64,000 nt of DNA from contig NZ_RKLT01000003.1 in assembly GCF_019599505.1 (NCBI RefSeq), positions 400,422-464,421 on the forward strand, read 5' to 3'. The notes beneath the pieces are model-generated. The model worked only from the letters and a program-made list of their open reading frames with translations, had not been told where the DNA came from and did not search any database. The stretch is from Haloarcula nitratireducens (GTDB taxonomy: Archaea > Halobacteriota > Halobacteria > Halobacteriales > Haloarculaceae). Shown here one piece after another: positions 17,360-25,968 of this stretch; within the stretch, counting starts at the first letter, position 1; every line of letters starts with the position of its first letter. The translations under genes were made by a program, and so were the position numbers.

Positions 17360-17547
17360 CGCCGCCGTCGTGGCTGTTCGCCGGCGGCGTCGCCGTCGGT
17401 GGCTGGTTCCTCCTCGACGGTGTCCAGCACCTCCGCCGCGGCGTCACCCGCGACGAAGTCGGGATAAAATACCCGCACGAAGGCGGTTTGATCGCCGGGC
17501 TCCCGAAGGCGCTGCTCGTCCGTGCGGCCGAACCGTTCCTGTTGTAG
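17356..17547 (+). CDS. Small membrane protein, apparent CTG start
   Basis: 63-codon frame that reads as a typical haloarchaeal small membrane protein: one hydrophobic helix beginning WLFAGGVAVGGWFLL, a charged HLRRGVTRDEVG turn, an HEGGLIAGLPKALLVRAAEP block and a stop at 17545-17547. There is no ATG, GTG or TTG in frame before the helix. The only sensible start is the CTG at 17356, which overlaps the preceding stop as CTGA, the same geometry as the ATGA couplings elsewhere in the window. Alternatives are a -1/+1 frameshift fusing it with the gene at 17132, or a sequencing error. Confidence 0.5.
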   Translation: MTPPSWLFAGGVAVGGWFLLDGVQHLRRGVTRDEVGIKYPHEGGLIAGLPKALLVRAAEPFLL

Positions 17548-17556
17548 CGTCGTCGG

Positions 17557-17988
17557 CTACTGCGCTGCGACCCACTTGTCGCTGTACCGTTCGCCGCAGG
17601 CACAGACCGCGTAGGCGTGGATCACGTCGCCCTCGGCGTAGAGGCCGCCGACGTCCTCGTTCTGTTCCTCGGCGAAGGCGAAGACGAACCGCGTCGTGTG
17701 GTTCTCCTCGGGTTCCTCCTCGGCGACCGGGCAGTCGGCACCGGTCAGGTCGTCGTGGACCGTCCCGTCGGTCTCCATCGCCTCGCGGGCCAGCGCCATC
17801 GGGTCGATGCCGGTCGCGGACTGGAACGCGCTCCGGCCGTCGTCGCCGGGCAACACGAGGACGTGCCCGTCCTCGACGGCGTCGGCGTAATCGGCCAGCG
17901 CGCCGGGGTTCGAGACGGCGTCCTCGTGGAGGAAGAAGAGGACGTCGTCGGGCCGCTCGCCCGCCAGAAACTCCGTGTGCTTGCTCAT
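17557..17988 (-). CDS. DUF5807 family protein
   Basis: 143-residue acidic protein started at the ATG at 17988 (MSKHTEFLAGERPDDVLFFL); a start nine codons earlier adds only an Arg-rich run. It matches the haloarchaeal family I recall as DUF5807. The C-terminus has an ACGERY segment with a single CxC (VCACGE), possibly a metal or redox site. Function unknown. It is convergent with the small membrane genes, nine bases from the stop of the second one. Confidence 0.65.
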   Translation of the reverse strand: MSKHTEFLAGERPDDVLFFLHEDAVSNPGALADYADAVEDGHVLVLPGDDGRSAFQSATGIDPMALAREAMETDGTVHDDLTGADCPVAEEEPEENHTTRFVFAFAEEQNEDVGGLYAEGDVIHAYAVCACGERYSDKWVAAQ

Positions 17989-18076
17989 GCTCGCTCGGAG
18001 TCGCCGGCGACGCAAAAGTGACGCGCTCTTCGACGGCCGAAAGTCCGTACGAGCGCGAGTACGGCCGTCGCCGTCG

Positions 18077-18382
18077 TCAGTCGTCGGCGACCGAGTAGTC
18101 GGCGACGGCCGATTCGGTCGTGGCCGCGTCTATTCCGTACAACTGCTCTCGGACGCCGGAGCGGAGGTACGCGAGCAGTCCCCACATGAGACAGCCGAAG
18201 CCGGCACCGATCGCCGGAGAGAGCATCCCGAGCGAACCGAACATGACGGCCTTGATGAAGAGGCCGAGCGTCGTGAGCCCGGACGTCTGCAGCGGAATGC
18301 GGGCGTTCGGGTCGCGCAGAGCCGGGAGTATGGAGAGCGTCAGGACGAACGTTACTACCGTAATGATATACTCTTGCCACAT
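18077..18382 (-). CDS. Membrane protein of unknown function
   Basis: 101-residue protein with three predicted membrane segments: residues 4-20, 34-52 and 58-74, followed by an acidic tail. No family assigned. The ATG at 18382 is preceded on its strand by an A+T-rich GTATATTC about 30 bases away that could be its TATA element. It lies 61 bases downstream, in coordinate terms, of the DUF5807 start. Confidence 0.6.
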   Translation of the reverse strand: MWQEYIITVVTFVLTLSILPALRDPNARIPLQTSGLTTLGLFIKAVMFGSLGMLSPAIGAGFGCLMWGLLAYLRSGVREQLYGIDAATTESAVADYSVADD

Positions 18383-18543
18383 ATTATCGAACTTCCCCCG
18401 CGACCGAGAGAGAATATACCCACACCGGTCGCAGTACTACTTCTACCCCGGTCCCCGATATATACTTTTACATGCAAAATCATATGTGATATTCCGCGGC
18501 ATCTCCGCATCTTTCGAGCGAAAAGTGAACAGTTCGCAACCCA

Positions 18544-18911
18544 CTACTCGAGACGAATCAGGGCCAGACAGCGCGTCCACTCCGAGCCATCAGGGTCGGG
18601 AAGCCCGATTGTGGCGGTGTAGGTTCCCGCTTCGAGCGTCGTTCCGGGACTAACGAGATCGACGACCGCAGCGAGCGTCCAGTTCTGCGTCGCTCCGGGT
18701 GAGAGCGCGAGCCGTCCGTTTCCGGAAGACTGCTGTTCGATCGTTCGCTCGCCGCCGTCGCATACGAGAGACCGATTCCCGCCGCGAGCAGAAACGCTCC
18801 CGAGGCGAAAACCGCGCTTTGAGCGATGGCTAGCGCTCTGAATCGTTCGAACCGCAAAGAGAGAAGTTCGTTCGAAAGCGGTGCAGCGGAGTCGACGGGC
18901 GGGACAGGCAT
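18544..18911 (-). pseudogene. Frameshifted gene for a small membrane-anchored protein
   Basis: On the minus strand the frame opening at 18911 encodes a leader and one membrane helix (ALAIAQSAVFASGAFLLAAG) and then decays into Arg/Ser-rich nonsense. From about 18775 the neighbouring frame takes over with protein-like sequence: VCDGGERTIEQQ, then LALSPGATQNWTLAAVVDL, GTTLEAGTYTATIGLPD and a stop at 18544-18546. That second part looks like the extracellular beta-sandwich of a small secreted protein (a BsuPI- or CARDB-like end). One base shift near the junction would restore a protein of about 122 residues. It is either a pseudogene or a sequencing error. Confidence 0.5.
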
Positions 18912-18935
18912 CCGCGACCTACGGCCGCGGTTCTC

Positions 18936-18960
18936 GGAATCGCCGCGACGCGGCGATTCC
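18936..18960. repeat. Perfect 12-bp inverted repeat
   Basis: The bases form two perfectly complementary 12-base arms (GGAATCGCCGCG) around a single A. On the plus strand a TTTTT run follows within five bases, so it resembles an intrinsic terminator for rightward transcripts. It could also work as a second terminator behind the thermosome gene. Confidence 0.7.
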
Positions 18961-18975
18961 GCCTTTTTCGCCCAT

Positions 18976-19027
18976 GTTTTTGCGCGGGGGGTTGAGAGCG
19001 CGAAGCGCTCAACTCCCGTGCAAAAAC
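18976..19027 (-). terminator. Long stem-loop behind the thermosome gene
   Basis: A 52-base imperfect hairpin begins six bases past the thermosome stop. The outer arms are GTTTTTGC/GCAAAAAC. The inner stem pairs GTTGAG-AGCGC with GCGCT-CAAC around a GAA/TTC loop, with G-runs opposite CCC. The T-run on the outer arm suits termination of the thermosome mRNA. Confidence 0.65.
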
Positions 19028-19032
19028 GTGGC

Positions 19033-20730
19033 TTACATCATGCCGCCCATGCCGCCGCCCATGCCGCCCATGCCGCCGCCCATACCGCCGGGCGCGCCGC
19101 CGGGGCCGCCGGGTCCGCCTTCGTCCTCGTCGTCGTCGCCCTGGCCACCCTTCAGGTCGCCGGCGGCGATGACGTCGTCGATGCGGAGGATCATGACGGC
19201 CGCTTCGGTCGCAGACTCGATGGCCTGCGTCTTCACGCGCAGCGGTTCGACGACGCCGTCTTCCTCCATGTCGACGATCTCGCCGGAGTAGGCGTCGAGA
19301 CCGGAGGTGACGGCACCGCCGTCGTGCTGGCTGCGGAGGTCGACGAGCGAGTCGATGGGGTCGTGACCCGCGTTCTCCGCGAGGGTGCGCGGGATGACGT
19401 CGATGGCGTCGGCGAAGGCCTCGACGGCGAGCTGCTCGCGCCCGCCGACGGAGTCGGCGTAGTCACGCAGGCCCAGCGCCAGCTGGGTCTCGGGGGCACC
19501 GCCGCCGGGCAGGACCTTGCCGTCCTCCAGCGTGGCGGCGACGACGCCGAGCGAGTCCTCGATGGCGCGCTCGACCTCGTCGACGACGTGTTCGGTGCCG
19601 CCGCGGAGGATCATCGTGACGGCCTTGGCGTCCTCGACGTCCTCGACGAAGATGCGCTCGTCGCCGGCGATGTCCTTCTGAGCGACGGAGCCGGCGAAGC
19701 CGAGGTCGTCGGCCTCAATGTCGTCGATGTTGGAGACGATGCGCGCGCCCGTCGAGCGCGAGAGCGCCTCGATGTCGGACTTCTTCGCGCGGCGCACCGC
19801 GAGGATGCCCTCCTGGGCGAGGTAGTGCTGGGCCATGTCGTCGATGCCCTTCTGGCAGAAGACGACGTCGGCACCGGCCTCTTTGAGCTTGTCGACGTAC
19901 TCCTTGAGCTGAGCCTCTTCCTGGTCGAGGAACTGCTGGAGCTGGTCGGGGTCGGTGACGTTGACCTCGGTGTCGAGTTCCGTCTCCGGGACCTCGATGG
20001 CCGTGTCCAGCAGGGCGATGTCCGCGTCCTCGACGGCGAAGGGCATGTTGTCGTGGACGCGCTCCTTGTCCACGATGACGCCCTCGACGAGTTCGGACTC
20101 GTCGGTGGAGCCGCCGACGACCGTCTCGACCTGGACGTTGTCCGTGTCGACGGTGCCGTCGTCGTCGGCGACGGACTGGGCCGCGCGGACGACGAGTTCG
20201 GCGAGAATGTCCTTCGAGGACTCCGCGCCCTTACCCGTCATGGCGGTGCCGGCGACCTTCTCCAGCGTCTCGGTGTCGTCGGCGTCGACCTCGATGGCGT
20301 TCTCTTCGAGGATCTCCTTGGCCTTCTCGGCGGCCTGTCGGTACCCCTGTGCTAGGATGGTGGCGTGGATGTCCTGGTCGAGGAGCTCCTCGGCCTTCGA
20401 GAGGAGTTCGCCGGCGATGACGACGGCCGTCGTCGTGCCGTCGCCGACCTCGTCCTCCTGGGTCTGGGCGACTTCGACGATCATGTTCGCCGCCGGGTGC
20501 TCGATGTCCATCTCGTCTAAGATGGTGACGCCGTCGTTCGTGACGACGACGGACCCGGAGTTGTCGACGAGCATCTTGTCCATGCCCTTCGGGCCGAGTG
20601 TGGTCCGAACGGCCTCCGCTACGGCCGTCCCGGCCGTGATGTTCATGGACTGTGCGTCCTTCCCAGAGGTGCGCTGGGACTCCTCGGAGAGTACGATCAT
20701 GGGCTGGTTGCCCATCTGCTGTTGAGCCAT
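19033..20730 (-). CDS. thsA: Thermosome subunit (group II chaperonin)
   Basis: 565-residue subunit of the double-ring archaeal chaperonin that folds proteins with ATP in the cytoplasm. The equatorial domain has [14 protein letters not shown] near residue 40 and the ATP-site GDGTTTAVV near 90. The intermediate and apical domains follow, and the family sequence [17 protein letters not shown] lies near 395. The C-terminus is the Gly/Met-repeat tail ([18 protein letters not shown]) that projects into the ring cavity. The ATG at 20730 is the usual start ([11 protein letters not shown]); an in-frame start 57 bases upstream would include the promoter. Haloarchaea normally carry two or three cct genes; only one is here, so which paralogue it is remains open. 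Confidence 0.95.
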   Translation of the reverse strand: MAQQQMGNQPMIVLSEESQRTSGKDAQSMNITAGTAVAEAVRTTLGPKGMDKMLVDNSGSVVVTNDGVTILDEMDIEHPAANMIVEVAQTQEDEVGDGTTTAVVIAGELLSKAEELLDQDIHATILAQGYRQAAEKAKEILEENAIEVDADDTETLEKVAGTAMTGKGAESSKDILAELVVRAAQSVADDDGTVDTDNVQVETVVGGSTDESELVEGVIVDKERVHDNMPFAVEDADIALLDTAIEVPETELDTEVNVTDPDQLQQFLDQEEAQLKEYVDKLKEAGADVVFCQKGIDDMAQHYLAQEGILAVRRAKKSDIEALSRSTGARIVSNIDDIEADDLGFAGSVAQKDIAGDERIFVEDVEDAKAVTMILRGGTEHVVDEVERAIEDSLGVVAATLEDGKVLPGGGAPETQLALGLRDYADSVGGREQLAVEAFADAIDVIPRTLAENAGHDPIDSLVDLRSQHDGGAVTSGLDAYSGEIVDMEEDGVVEPLRVKTQAIESATEAAVMILRIDDVIAAGDLKGGQGDDDEDEGGPGGPGGAPGGMGGGMGGMGGGMGGMM

Positions 20731-20756
20731 AGTCAGACGATGATTGAATGTGATTC

Positions 20757-20764
20757 TATATAAA
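20757..20764 (-). promoter_or_regulatory. Strong TATA box of the thermosome gene
   Basis: TTTATATA on the minus strand, 27-34 bases before the ATG, flanked upstream by a purine-rich CGGAAAGC that fits a TFB recognition element. It is one of the best promoters in the window, as expected for a highly expressed heat-inducible gene. Confidence 0.75.
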
Positions 20765-20869
20765 GCTTTCCGTGCCGGTGAGGCCATCGCCGCACTGGAG
20801 CGGTGTCACCCGGTGTGTGATAGAGTACCGTGGGGAGTTTAAGTACGGAGTTCGGTCGTCAGTCGCCCG

Positions 20870-21937
20870 TCAGTAACTCATTCCGAACCGGCGGTGGCGC
20901 AGTTCCGGCGTGATCTGGATGCGCGAGACGTCTTGACCGGTGCGGTACCAGACGAACGCCGCGCGCGTGAACAGTTCGCGACATTCGATTCGTACCTCGC
21001 GTGGAACCCCCTCGGTCCGTTCGTGAACGTCTTCGATGGCCGATCGCGTGAACAGGTCCGGGGCTTGCCCGTCGTACGGTTCGCCCCGGAAGTACGCGAA
21101 CGAGCGGGCGACGTACTCGGCGACGTCGTCGGGACCGAACGGCTCGATGTCCTCGTAGTAGCGCAGCCGAGAGTCGAGCGTCCCCCGAATCTCCGCAACT
21201 CGGCGTTTCCCCTCGGGCGTGCCGCTGAGAAAGAGCCGGACGCCGGCGTCGCCGGCCACCTGTAACGGCGAGAGCAGGTCCGCCTGCAACACCTCGATCT
21301 CGTCGACGACCAACAGGAGCGTCTTCCCCCGTGCGCGGACGCGCTGGACGGCCTCGCGGACGGCGGCTTTCGCCTCGGCCGTCGCCCACGGGATCCCGTT
21401 TCTGACCTGCGAGTAGCGAGCGAAATCGACGGAGTAGCCGGCCGCGTAGGCCGCTTCGAGTATCGTCTGATAGAGGGACCGGGGCGTCGTCTCGCGGGGG
21501 TTGTCCAGATGCGTGACGACGAAGTCGTCGTGTTTCGAGAGGTCCCGCAGGACGATCTCGCGGAAGGCCGACTTGCCGGTGCCGTACGGACTCACGAGGC
21601 CGATGTGCTGGTCCTGTAACAGCCACGAGGTGACCTGATTCAACATCGCCGTGTCGTGGCGGACGTACAGCGGTTCGGGCATGTGGTCCAGCCCCGCCTC
21701 CTCGGTGAAGGGGAGGTCCGTAACGTCTTCCGGGTGCCCGCCCAGCGCCTCGCCGAAGGCCAGGAGCCGCTGTTCGACCTCGTTCAACTGGTCCAGCAAG
21801 ACGCCCTCGGAGGCGCTCGCCGACCGCTCGTCGTCCTCGCTCCTGAGTCGCTCCAGGCGGTCCATCACGTCGCCGACCGACCGGCCGCTCTCGGCCTCGG
21901 TATCGGTCCCGCCCCCGCCGTCGAAGTCGTCTGGCAC
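20870..21937 (-). CDS. AAA family ATPase (ORC/STAND-like)
   Basis: 355-residue P-loop ATPase. After an acidic leader and a helical segment (residues 45-75) comes the ATPase core: Walker A SPYGTGKSAFR near residue 113, Walker B LLLVVDEIE near 208, sensor 1 LFLSGTPEGKRR near 233 and a C-terminal lid with a DSRLRYYEDIEPF segment resembling the ORC/Cdc6 or TniB-type lid. No winged-helix DNA-binding domain follows, so it is not a standard Orc1/Cdc6. Possible roles are a regulatory NTPase or chromosome-associated ATPase. It lies between the thermosome and the ribosome-assembly cluster, with its own upstream TATA-like ATATAAC element near 21975. Confidence 0.7.
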   Translation of the reverse strand: MPDDFDGGGGTDTEAESGRSVGDVMDRLERLRSEDDERSASASEGVLLDQLNEVEQRLLAFGEALGGHPEDVTDLPFTEEAGLDHMPEPLYVRHDTAMLNQVTSWLLQDQHIGLVSPYGTGKSAFREIVLRDLSKHDDFVVTHLDNPRETTPRSLYQTILEAAYAAGYSVDFARYSQVRNGIPWATAEAKAAVREAVQRVRARGKTLLLVVDEIEVLQADLLSPLQVAGDAGVRLFLSGTPEGKRRVAEIRGTLDSRLRYYEDIEPFGPDDVAEYVARSFAYFRGEPYDGQAPDLFTRSAIEDVHERTEGVPREVRIECRELFTRAAFVWYRTGQDVSRIQITPELRHRRFGMSY

Positions 21938-22036
21938 GGTCGTTCCTCCCCCTCTTGACTGTCGGCGGCGTTATATGTTACGCTCAGACCGGTGGAAAAA
22001 CGGCGGTTCCCGCGGTGCTGTGTCGGCGCTCGGCGG

Positions 22037-22585
22037 TCAGCCGGAGAACTGGTGGTACTCCAGTCCCTTGTGCTTCATCTCGTTGTGCTTGCGTTCGAGG
22101 AAGGAGTAGACGGAGCCGTGCGGTGCGCCGTCTAACAGCATCTCGGCGGCTTCCCGCACCGCGTCGACCTGTTCCGGCCCGCCGATGATGCCGAGCGTCG
22201 ACCCGTAGATGACGACCGACGCGCCGGACAGCTCCTGCATGAGCTCGCGCGTGCGCCCGCCCTCGCCGATCAGCCGGCCCTTCTGTCGTCGGAAGTCGTT
22301 CTTGTTTCGGGAGGCGGCCTCGATGTCGATGAGTTCGAACAGCATCATGTCGTCTTCGAGCAAGGCGAGCGCGTCCTCGGGGGCGAAGCCGCGACCGATG
22401 GCCTTCACGATGTCCGGTCCCTTCAGCGCCGTCACGGGGTCGCCGACGGTGTCAACCTTCACCGTGCCGTCCTCGGAGTCGATGTCGAGTCGCACCTCCG
22501 CGCGCTCCTCTATCTCGCGCATGGTCTCACCACCCTCGCCGATCAGCACACCGATGCGGTCCTGCGGAATCTTCACGTGCTTCAT
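22037..22585 (-). CDS. KH-domain ribosome assembly protein (Pno1/Dim2-like)
   Basis: 182-residue RNA-binding protein with two KH domains. The first begins MKHVKIPQDRIGVLIGEGGETM with the GxxG-type loop IGEGG, and the second contains RQKGRLIGEGGRTRELMQELSGA near residue 105. Archaeal and eukaryotic Pno1/Dim2 partners act with RIO1 in small-subunit rRNA maturation, and this gene lies directly downstream of RIO1. The ATG at 22585 aligns with the conserved start. The alternative start at 22666 would overlap the RIO1 stop and add a basic stretch. Confidence 0.85.
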   Translation of the reverse strand: MKHVKIPQDRIGVLIGEGGETMREIEERAEVRLDIDSEDGTVKVDTVGDPVTALKGPDIVKAIGRGFAPEDALALLEDDMMLFELIDIEAASRNKNDFRRQKGRLIGEGGRTRELMQELSGASVVIYGSTLGIIGGPEQVDAVREAAEMLLDGAPHGSVYSFLERKHNEMKHKGLEYHQFSG

Positions 22586-22655
22586 AATATACTCGGTGTT
22601 ACGGGGTTCTGCCTGTTTAAGACTTCGGCGGTAACGGCTACCAAAACACAGGGGT

Positions 22656-23594
22656 TCACTCCCCATTTCGGTCGCTCGGCGTTCCCTGCGGGACGGCGTC
22701 GTCGTCGCTCCCCGGCGCGGTGTCCTCGTCGTCTTTCGGCGTCGCGTACTCGCGGACGTACGCCAGCAGTTCCTCGGGCGTGGCGTCGACGCCCTGTCGG
22801 GCGAAGAAGTTAGCGACGTTCCGACAGTCCCGTTCTAAGAACTCCTCGGCGTTGGGATGGTGAATCGTGACCGCCTGCCCGAGGTCGATGATGTAGAGTT
22901 GTCCCTCGTGGAAGACGACGTTGTACTCGGAGAGGTCGCCGTGGACGAGGCCGGCGTCGTAGAGGCGACGGGCGTACTCCTTGACGACCTCGTAGGCCGT
23001 CTCGGGGTTCTCGATGTGGACCTCGTTGAGCCGTTTCGCCCGCCCCTCCTCGGTCCCGAGATACTCCATGACGAGGACGTTTCGCTCGACGGCAATTGGT
23101 TCCGGCGTCCGGACGCCGGCCCGGCGAGCGCGTTTCAGGTTCGACGACTCCTTGCGGACCCACGCGGTGACGACTTTCTTCTTATCCGAGCCGATGCCCT
23201 CGAAGCGCGGGTCGCCGTCGAGGTAGCCGCGCATGTCGGTGAAGTCGGAGGCGTTGATGCGATACACCTTCACCGCGACTTCCTCGTCGCCGGAGAGCGC
23301 CGTGTAGACGTTCGCCTCCTTGCCCGTGGAGATGGGACCGCCGAAGGCGTCGATGTGGCCGTCCTGAACGAGTTTGTACAGCGCGCCGTAGGTGGCGTCG
23401 TCGAAGACGCTGGCCTCGACCTTGAACTGGTCCGCGTCCTTGATGCGCTTGCGGAACTCGCTGAACTCGCGGTCCCGCTTCCGGGCGATGCGGTCGGCCT
23501 CGGTGTCGGAGACGTCGATCTCCTCCCACTCGTCGCCGACGCCCTCGGCCTCGTCGGTGTCGAGCAGGCCGAACTCAGCCTCGCCGTCGCTCAC
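22656..23594 (-). CDS. rio1: RIO1-type serine protein kinase
   Basis: 312-residue atypical kinase needed for late maturation of the 30S subunit. RIO1 hallmarks are STGKEANVY (89-97) in place of a P-loop, the ATP-binding lysine K109 in EVAVKVYRI, the catalytic aspartate D220 in LVHGDLSEYNV and the metal-binding D237 in IIDLGQAV. The N-terminus (1-35) and the C-terminal 40 residues are acidic tails. It sits between eIF1A and the KH gene in one transcription unit (42 bases to eIF1A), an arrangement conserved in archaea. Confidence 0.92.
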   Translation of the reverse strand: MSDGEAEFGLLDTDEAEGVGDEWEEIDVSDTEADRIARKRDREFSEFRKRIKDADQFKVEASVFDDATYGALYKLVQDGHIDAFGGPISTGKEANVYTALSGDEEVAVKVYRINASDFTDMRGYLDGDPRFEGIGSDKKKVVTAWVRKESSNLKRARRAGVRTPEPIAVERNVLVMEYLGTEEGRAKRLNEVHIENPETAYEVVKEYARRLYDAGLVHGDLSEYNVVFHEGQLYIIDLGQAVTIHHPNAEEFLERDCRNVANFFARQGVDATPEELLAYVREYATPKDDEDTAPGSDDDAVPQGTPSDRNGE

Positions 23595-23636
23595 GTGTCG
23601 GCCTCCGTCGATGCTGTGGGGCGGTGCATTACGGCG

Positions 23637-23924
23637 CTACTCCTGGATGTGTCCCTCCTCGCGCAGTTGGTCCGCGTCCTGCTTCTCGTAGCGCCACGTG
23701 ATGTCGGCCTTCTCGTCCTGCCAGTCCCACGGCGAGACGAGCACGACGTCGTCTTCCCGGATCCAGATCCGTTTCTGCATTTTGCCCGGAATCCGGGCTG
23801 TGCGCTCTGTCCCGTCCATACAGCGCACCTTCACGCGGTTGGCTCCGAGCATGTTCGTGACGACGGCGAACACCTCGTCGTCGTCGGGCATCCGCAGGTC
23901 CTTTCGGCCTTCGTTATCGCTCAT
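23637..23924 (-). CDS. eif1a: Translation initiation factor eIF-1A
   Basis: 95-residue OB-fold initiation factor that binds the A site region of the small ribosomal subunit during start-codon selection. The barrel is seen as [19 protein letters not shown], the [18 protein letters not shown] strands and [16 protein letters not shown], matching the usual length of about 95. The ATG at 23924 gives [17 protein letters not shown]. An upstream start 81 bases earlier runs into the divergent promoter. First gene of the eIF1A-RIO1-KH cluster, with an AACTTAAC TATA-like box about 30 bases upstream. Confidence 0.93.
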   Translation of the reverse strand: MSDNEGRKDLRMPDDDEVFAVVTNMLGANRVKVRCMDGTERTARIPGKMQKRIWIREDDVVLVSPWDWQDEKADITWRYEKQDADQLREEGHIQE

Positions 23925-24030
23925 GTCTGCTCGTTCGGTCCGGGGAGGGTTAAGTTTTGTACGATTTTGCCGTGGCCGCCCTCGGCCGCGAGTGGTAAGG
24001 CCCAAGGTTCGGCCGCCGTAACCGCCGCCA

Positions 24031-24444
24031 ATGACCTACACGCTACCCGCCGACGCCGCCGACTGGGCGACGGCCTGGCGCGACCGGATCAACGACCGCG
24101 AGGGGTTCGAAACCGCCACGGCCGACTTCGACGCGACGTTCCGCTTCGAGATGCGCGCCGACGACACCTACGACGGCGACCCGGTCAACTTCCGCGTGAA
24201 CGTCGCCGACGGGGTCTGTACCGAGGCGACCGTCGCCGACGCGGACGCCGACTACGACTTCGCCCTGCGCGGCCCCTACGAGGCGTGGGTGGCGATGCTC
24301 GAAGGCGAACTCGACGTCTCGGAGTCCGTGATGAACGGCACCTTCGACGTCGAGGGGAACACGATGACGCTGCTGCGCCGACAGGACGCCATCACCGAGA
24401 TGGTCGCCGCCGCCCAGAACGTCGAGACGGAGTTCGCGTACTGA
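24031..24444 (+). CDS. SCP2 sterol-binding domain protein
   Basis: 137-residue small protein of the SCP2 (sterol carrier) fold, expected to hold a lipid or hydrophobic ligand in a single alpha/beta cavity. The pattern seen is an amphipathic start helix, alternating strands ([39 protein letters not shown]), then [18 protein letters not shown], where SCP2 proteins place the ligand tunnel. Haloarchaea carry several such proteins of unknown ligand. It is divergent from eIF1A, with 106 bases between. Confidence 0.75.
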   Translation: MTYTLPADAADWATAWRDRINDREGFETATADFDATFRFEMRADDTYDGDPVNFRVNVADGVCTEATVADADADYDFALRGPYEAWVAMLEGELDVSESVMNGTFDVEGNTMTLLRRQDAITEMVAAAQNVETEFAY

Positions 24445-24482
24445 CCGACGGGCTTTTGTCCGCCCGCCCGGCGAGAACGGGT

Positions 24483-24686
24483 ATGCTCGACAAACTCGGC
24501 GTCGCCGGAATCGCCGGCGTCGTCGCCCTGTTCGGCGGTATCGCACTGGTCGCGTCGCAGAACCTGATCTTCGCGGCCGGTCTCGCCCTCGTCGTCGGCG
24601 GCATGGGACTCATCGTCTACGGCCTCGTCACCAGTCTACTGGCCTCCTTCGGAATGGGCGGTGGGATGGGCGGCGGGATGCCCTAG
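24483..24686 (+). CDS. Small two-helix membrane protein (DUF7470-like)
   Basis: 67-residue membrane protein with two adjacent hydrophobic helices (residues 7-25 and 31-58) and a C-terminal Gly/Met tail ([12 protein letters not shown]). It resembles the haloarchaeal family I recall as DUF7470. Function unknown. It follows the SCP2 gene by 38 bases and its last four bases overlap the convergent kinase gene. Confidence 0.65.
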   Translation: MLDKLGVAGIAGVVALFGGIALVASQNLIFAAGLALVVGGMGLIVYGLVTSLLASFGMGGGMGGGMP

Positions 24687-25687
24687 GCCGCCCCGCGGAG
24701 GTCGAACTCGAAGCGCGCGCCGCCCTCGTCCCCTCCGGTCACGGTCACCGACCAGCCGTGCGCTTCGGCGATAGTACGGACGATGTAGAGGCCGAACCCG
24801 GTGCCGCCATCGCCGCGGCTGATGCCGGGATCGAAGACGGCCTCGCGGTCCGCGGGGTCGATACCCGGGCCGTCGTCCTCGACGGCGAATCCGCGGTCGG
24901 TGGCGACGACACGCACCGTCACGGGACGGTACTCCGTCGAACCGTGGTCCACGCAGTTCCGAAACAGGTTCTCGAACAGCCGACGGAGCCGTCTCGCGTC
25001 GGCGTCGACGATCAGTTCGCTCGGCAGTTCGAGCGCCTCGCCGTCGGTTTCGACCGTCTCCCACGCCTCGCCTGTGACGGCCGCCAGGTCTACCGGTTCG
25101 ACGTCGGCCGCCAGCGCCCCCTCGCGAGTCGCCGTCCGCACGTCCTCGATGATGTGTTCCATCCGCTCGTGCGCGGCCGCGATATCGGCGAGATGGCCCG
25201 TCTCGCCCGTCGTCTGCGTCAGTTCGAGGTAGCCGTTGGCGACCGCCAGCGGGCTGCGCAGGTCGTGTGCGAGGACGTCTGCGAACTCCTCTAAGCGCTC
25301 GTTCTGCTTCGCGAGGTGCCACGCCTGTTCGCGCCGGTCGGTCACGTCGCGGCCGACGCCGGCGAAACCCAGCATCGACCCGTCGCCGTCCGTGAGGAGT
25401 CGCCCGGTCAGCTCGAAGCGGACTCGTCCCTGCGTCGTCTCCGCCCACGCTTCGACGACCGTCTCGCCGGTCTCGAAGATATCGGCCATCGCCGCTTCGA
25501 CGGCCGGTTGATCGGCTTCCTCGAAGAACTCCATCGGAAGCATCCCGTCGAGTTCCGCGTCGCTCAGGCCGAACAGTTCGTTCAATCGCCGGTTCCAGTG
25601 TATCAGTCGCCCGCTCGCGTCGTAGACGTAGAACACGTCGTCTAACGTATCCAGGGCTCGTTCGAGTACGCGGCCGTCCCCCGCCAT
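24683..25687 (-). CDS. PAS domain sensor histidine kinase
   Basis: 334-residue cytoplasmic two-component kinase. Residues 10-118 form one PAS domain (VFYVYDASGRLIHWNRRLNELFG), then a HisKA helix with the phosphorylated histidine H141 in VLAHDLRSPLAVANGYLEL and a HATPase module with the N-box NLFRNCVDHG, G1 box DDGPGIDP and G2 box GDGGTGFGLYIV. No transmembrane helix is seen, so it should sense an internal signal. There is no response regulator next to it. Confidence 0.88.
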   Translation of the reverse strand: MAGDGRVLERALDTLDDVFYVYDASGRLIHWNRRLNELFGLSDAELDGMLPMEFFEEADQPAVEAAMADIFETGETVVEAWAETTQGRVRFELTGRLLTDGDGSMLGFAGVGRDVTDRREQAWHLAKQNERLEEFADVLAHDLRSPLAVANGYLELTQTTGETGHLADIAAAHERMEHIIEDVRTATREGALAADVEPVDLAAVTGEAWETVETDGEALELPSELIVDADARRLRRLFENLFRNCVDHGSTEYRPVTVRVVATDRGFAVEDDGPGIDPADREAVFDPGISRGDGGTGFGLYIVRTIAEAHGWSVTVTGGDEGGARFEFDLRGAA

Positions 25688-25870
25688 AGGTGAAGTACGC
25701 GATTACATGTATTCAATTATTCGCCGAATATCGCCGCTGAGAACGCCTGAGAAGGTTTTTTAGCCGTACAGTGAGTAGGGGCGAACACCGCTCGCTGTCA
25801 CCCTGCTCCTCACGGGTCGCACCATTTGCGGCCTCGCCGCCAGACTGCCCGAGGGAACGGGGGTCGCTCT

Positions 25871-25896
25871 CCGCTCGCTTTCCGAGGGCCGCTCAC
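25871..25896. repeat. 26-bp direct repeat, copy 1
   Basis: Starts CCGCTCGCTTTCC and is identical over 26 bases to the second copy beginning at 25969. Each copy is followed by a near-identical CTCG/TTCG extension. Confidence 0.75.
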
Positions 25897-25915
25897 CTCG
25901 TTCGCCGTTTCGCGT

Positions 25916-25944
25916 CGAGGAACCGAACGCAGTGAGGTTCCTCG
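25916..25944. repeat. Inverted repeat between the direct repeats
   Basis: Arms CGAGGAACC and GGTTCCTCG flank an 11-base loop. Nine perfect pairs. It lies between the two 26-base direct repeats and could form a stem-loop at the 3' end of the DUF460 transcript. Confidence 0.65.
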
Positions 25945-25968
25945 CTACTGCTCGCGGGTCGTTCCTCC

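Noticed and set aside
18826..20355. Long plus-strand open frame over the thermosome gene
   Set aside because: Antisense artefact: Val/Asp/Leu-rich low-complexity sequence, whereas the minus strand encodes an unmistakable chaperonin.
20870..21937. Orc1/Cdc6 replication initiator with an origin nearby
   Set aside because: The ATPase has Walker motifs and an ORC-like lid, but the C-terminal winged helix is missing. The flanking spacers (99 and 139 bases) show no repeated origin recognition boxes.
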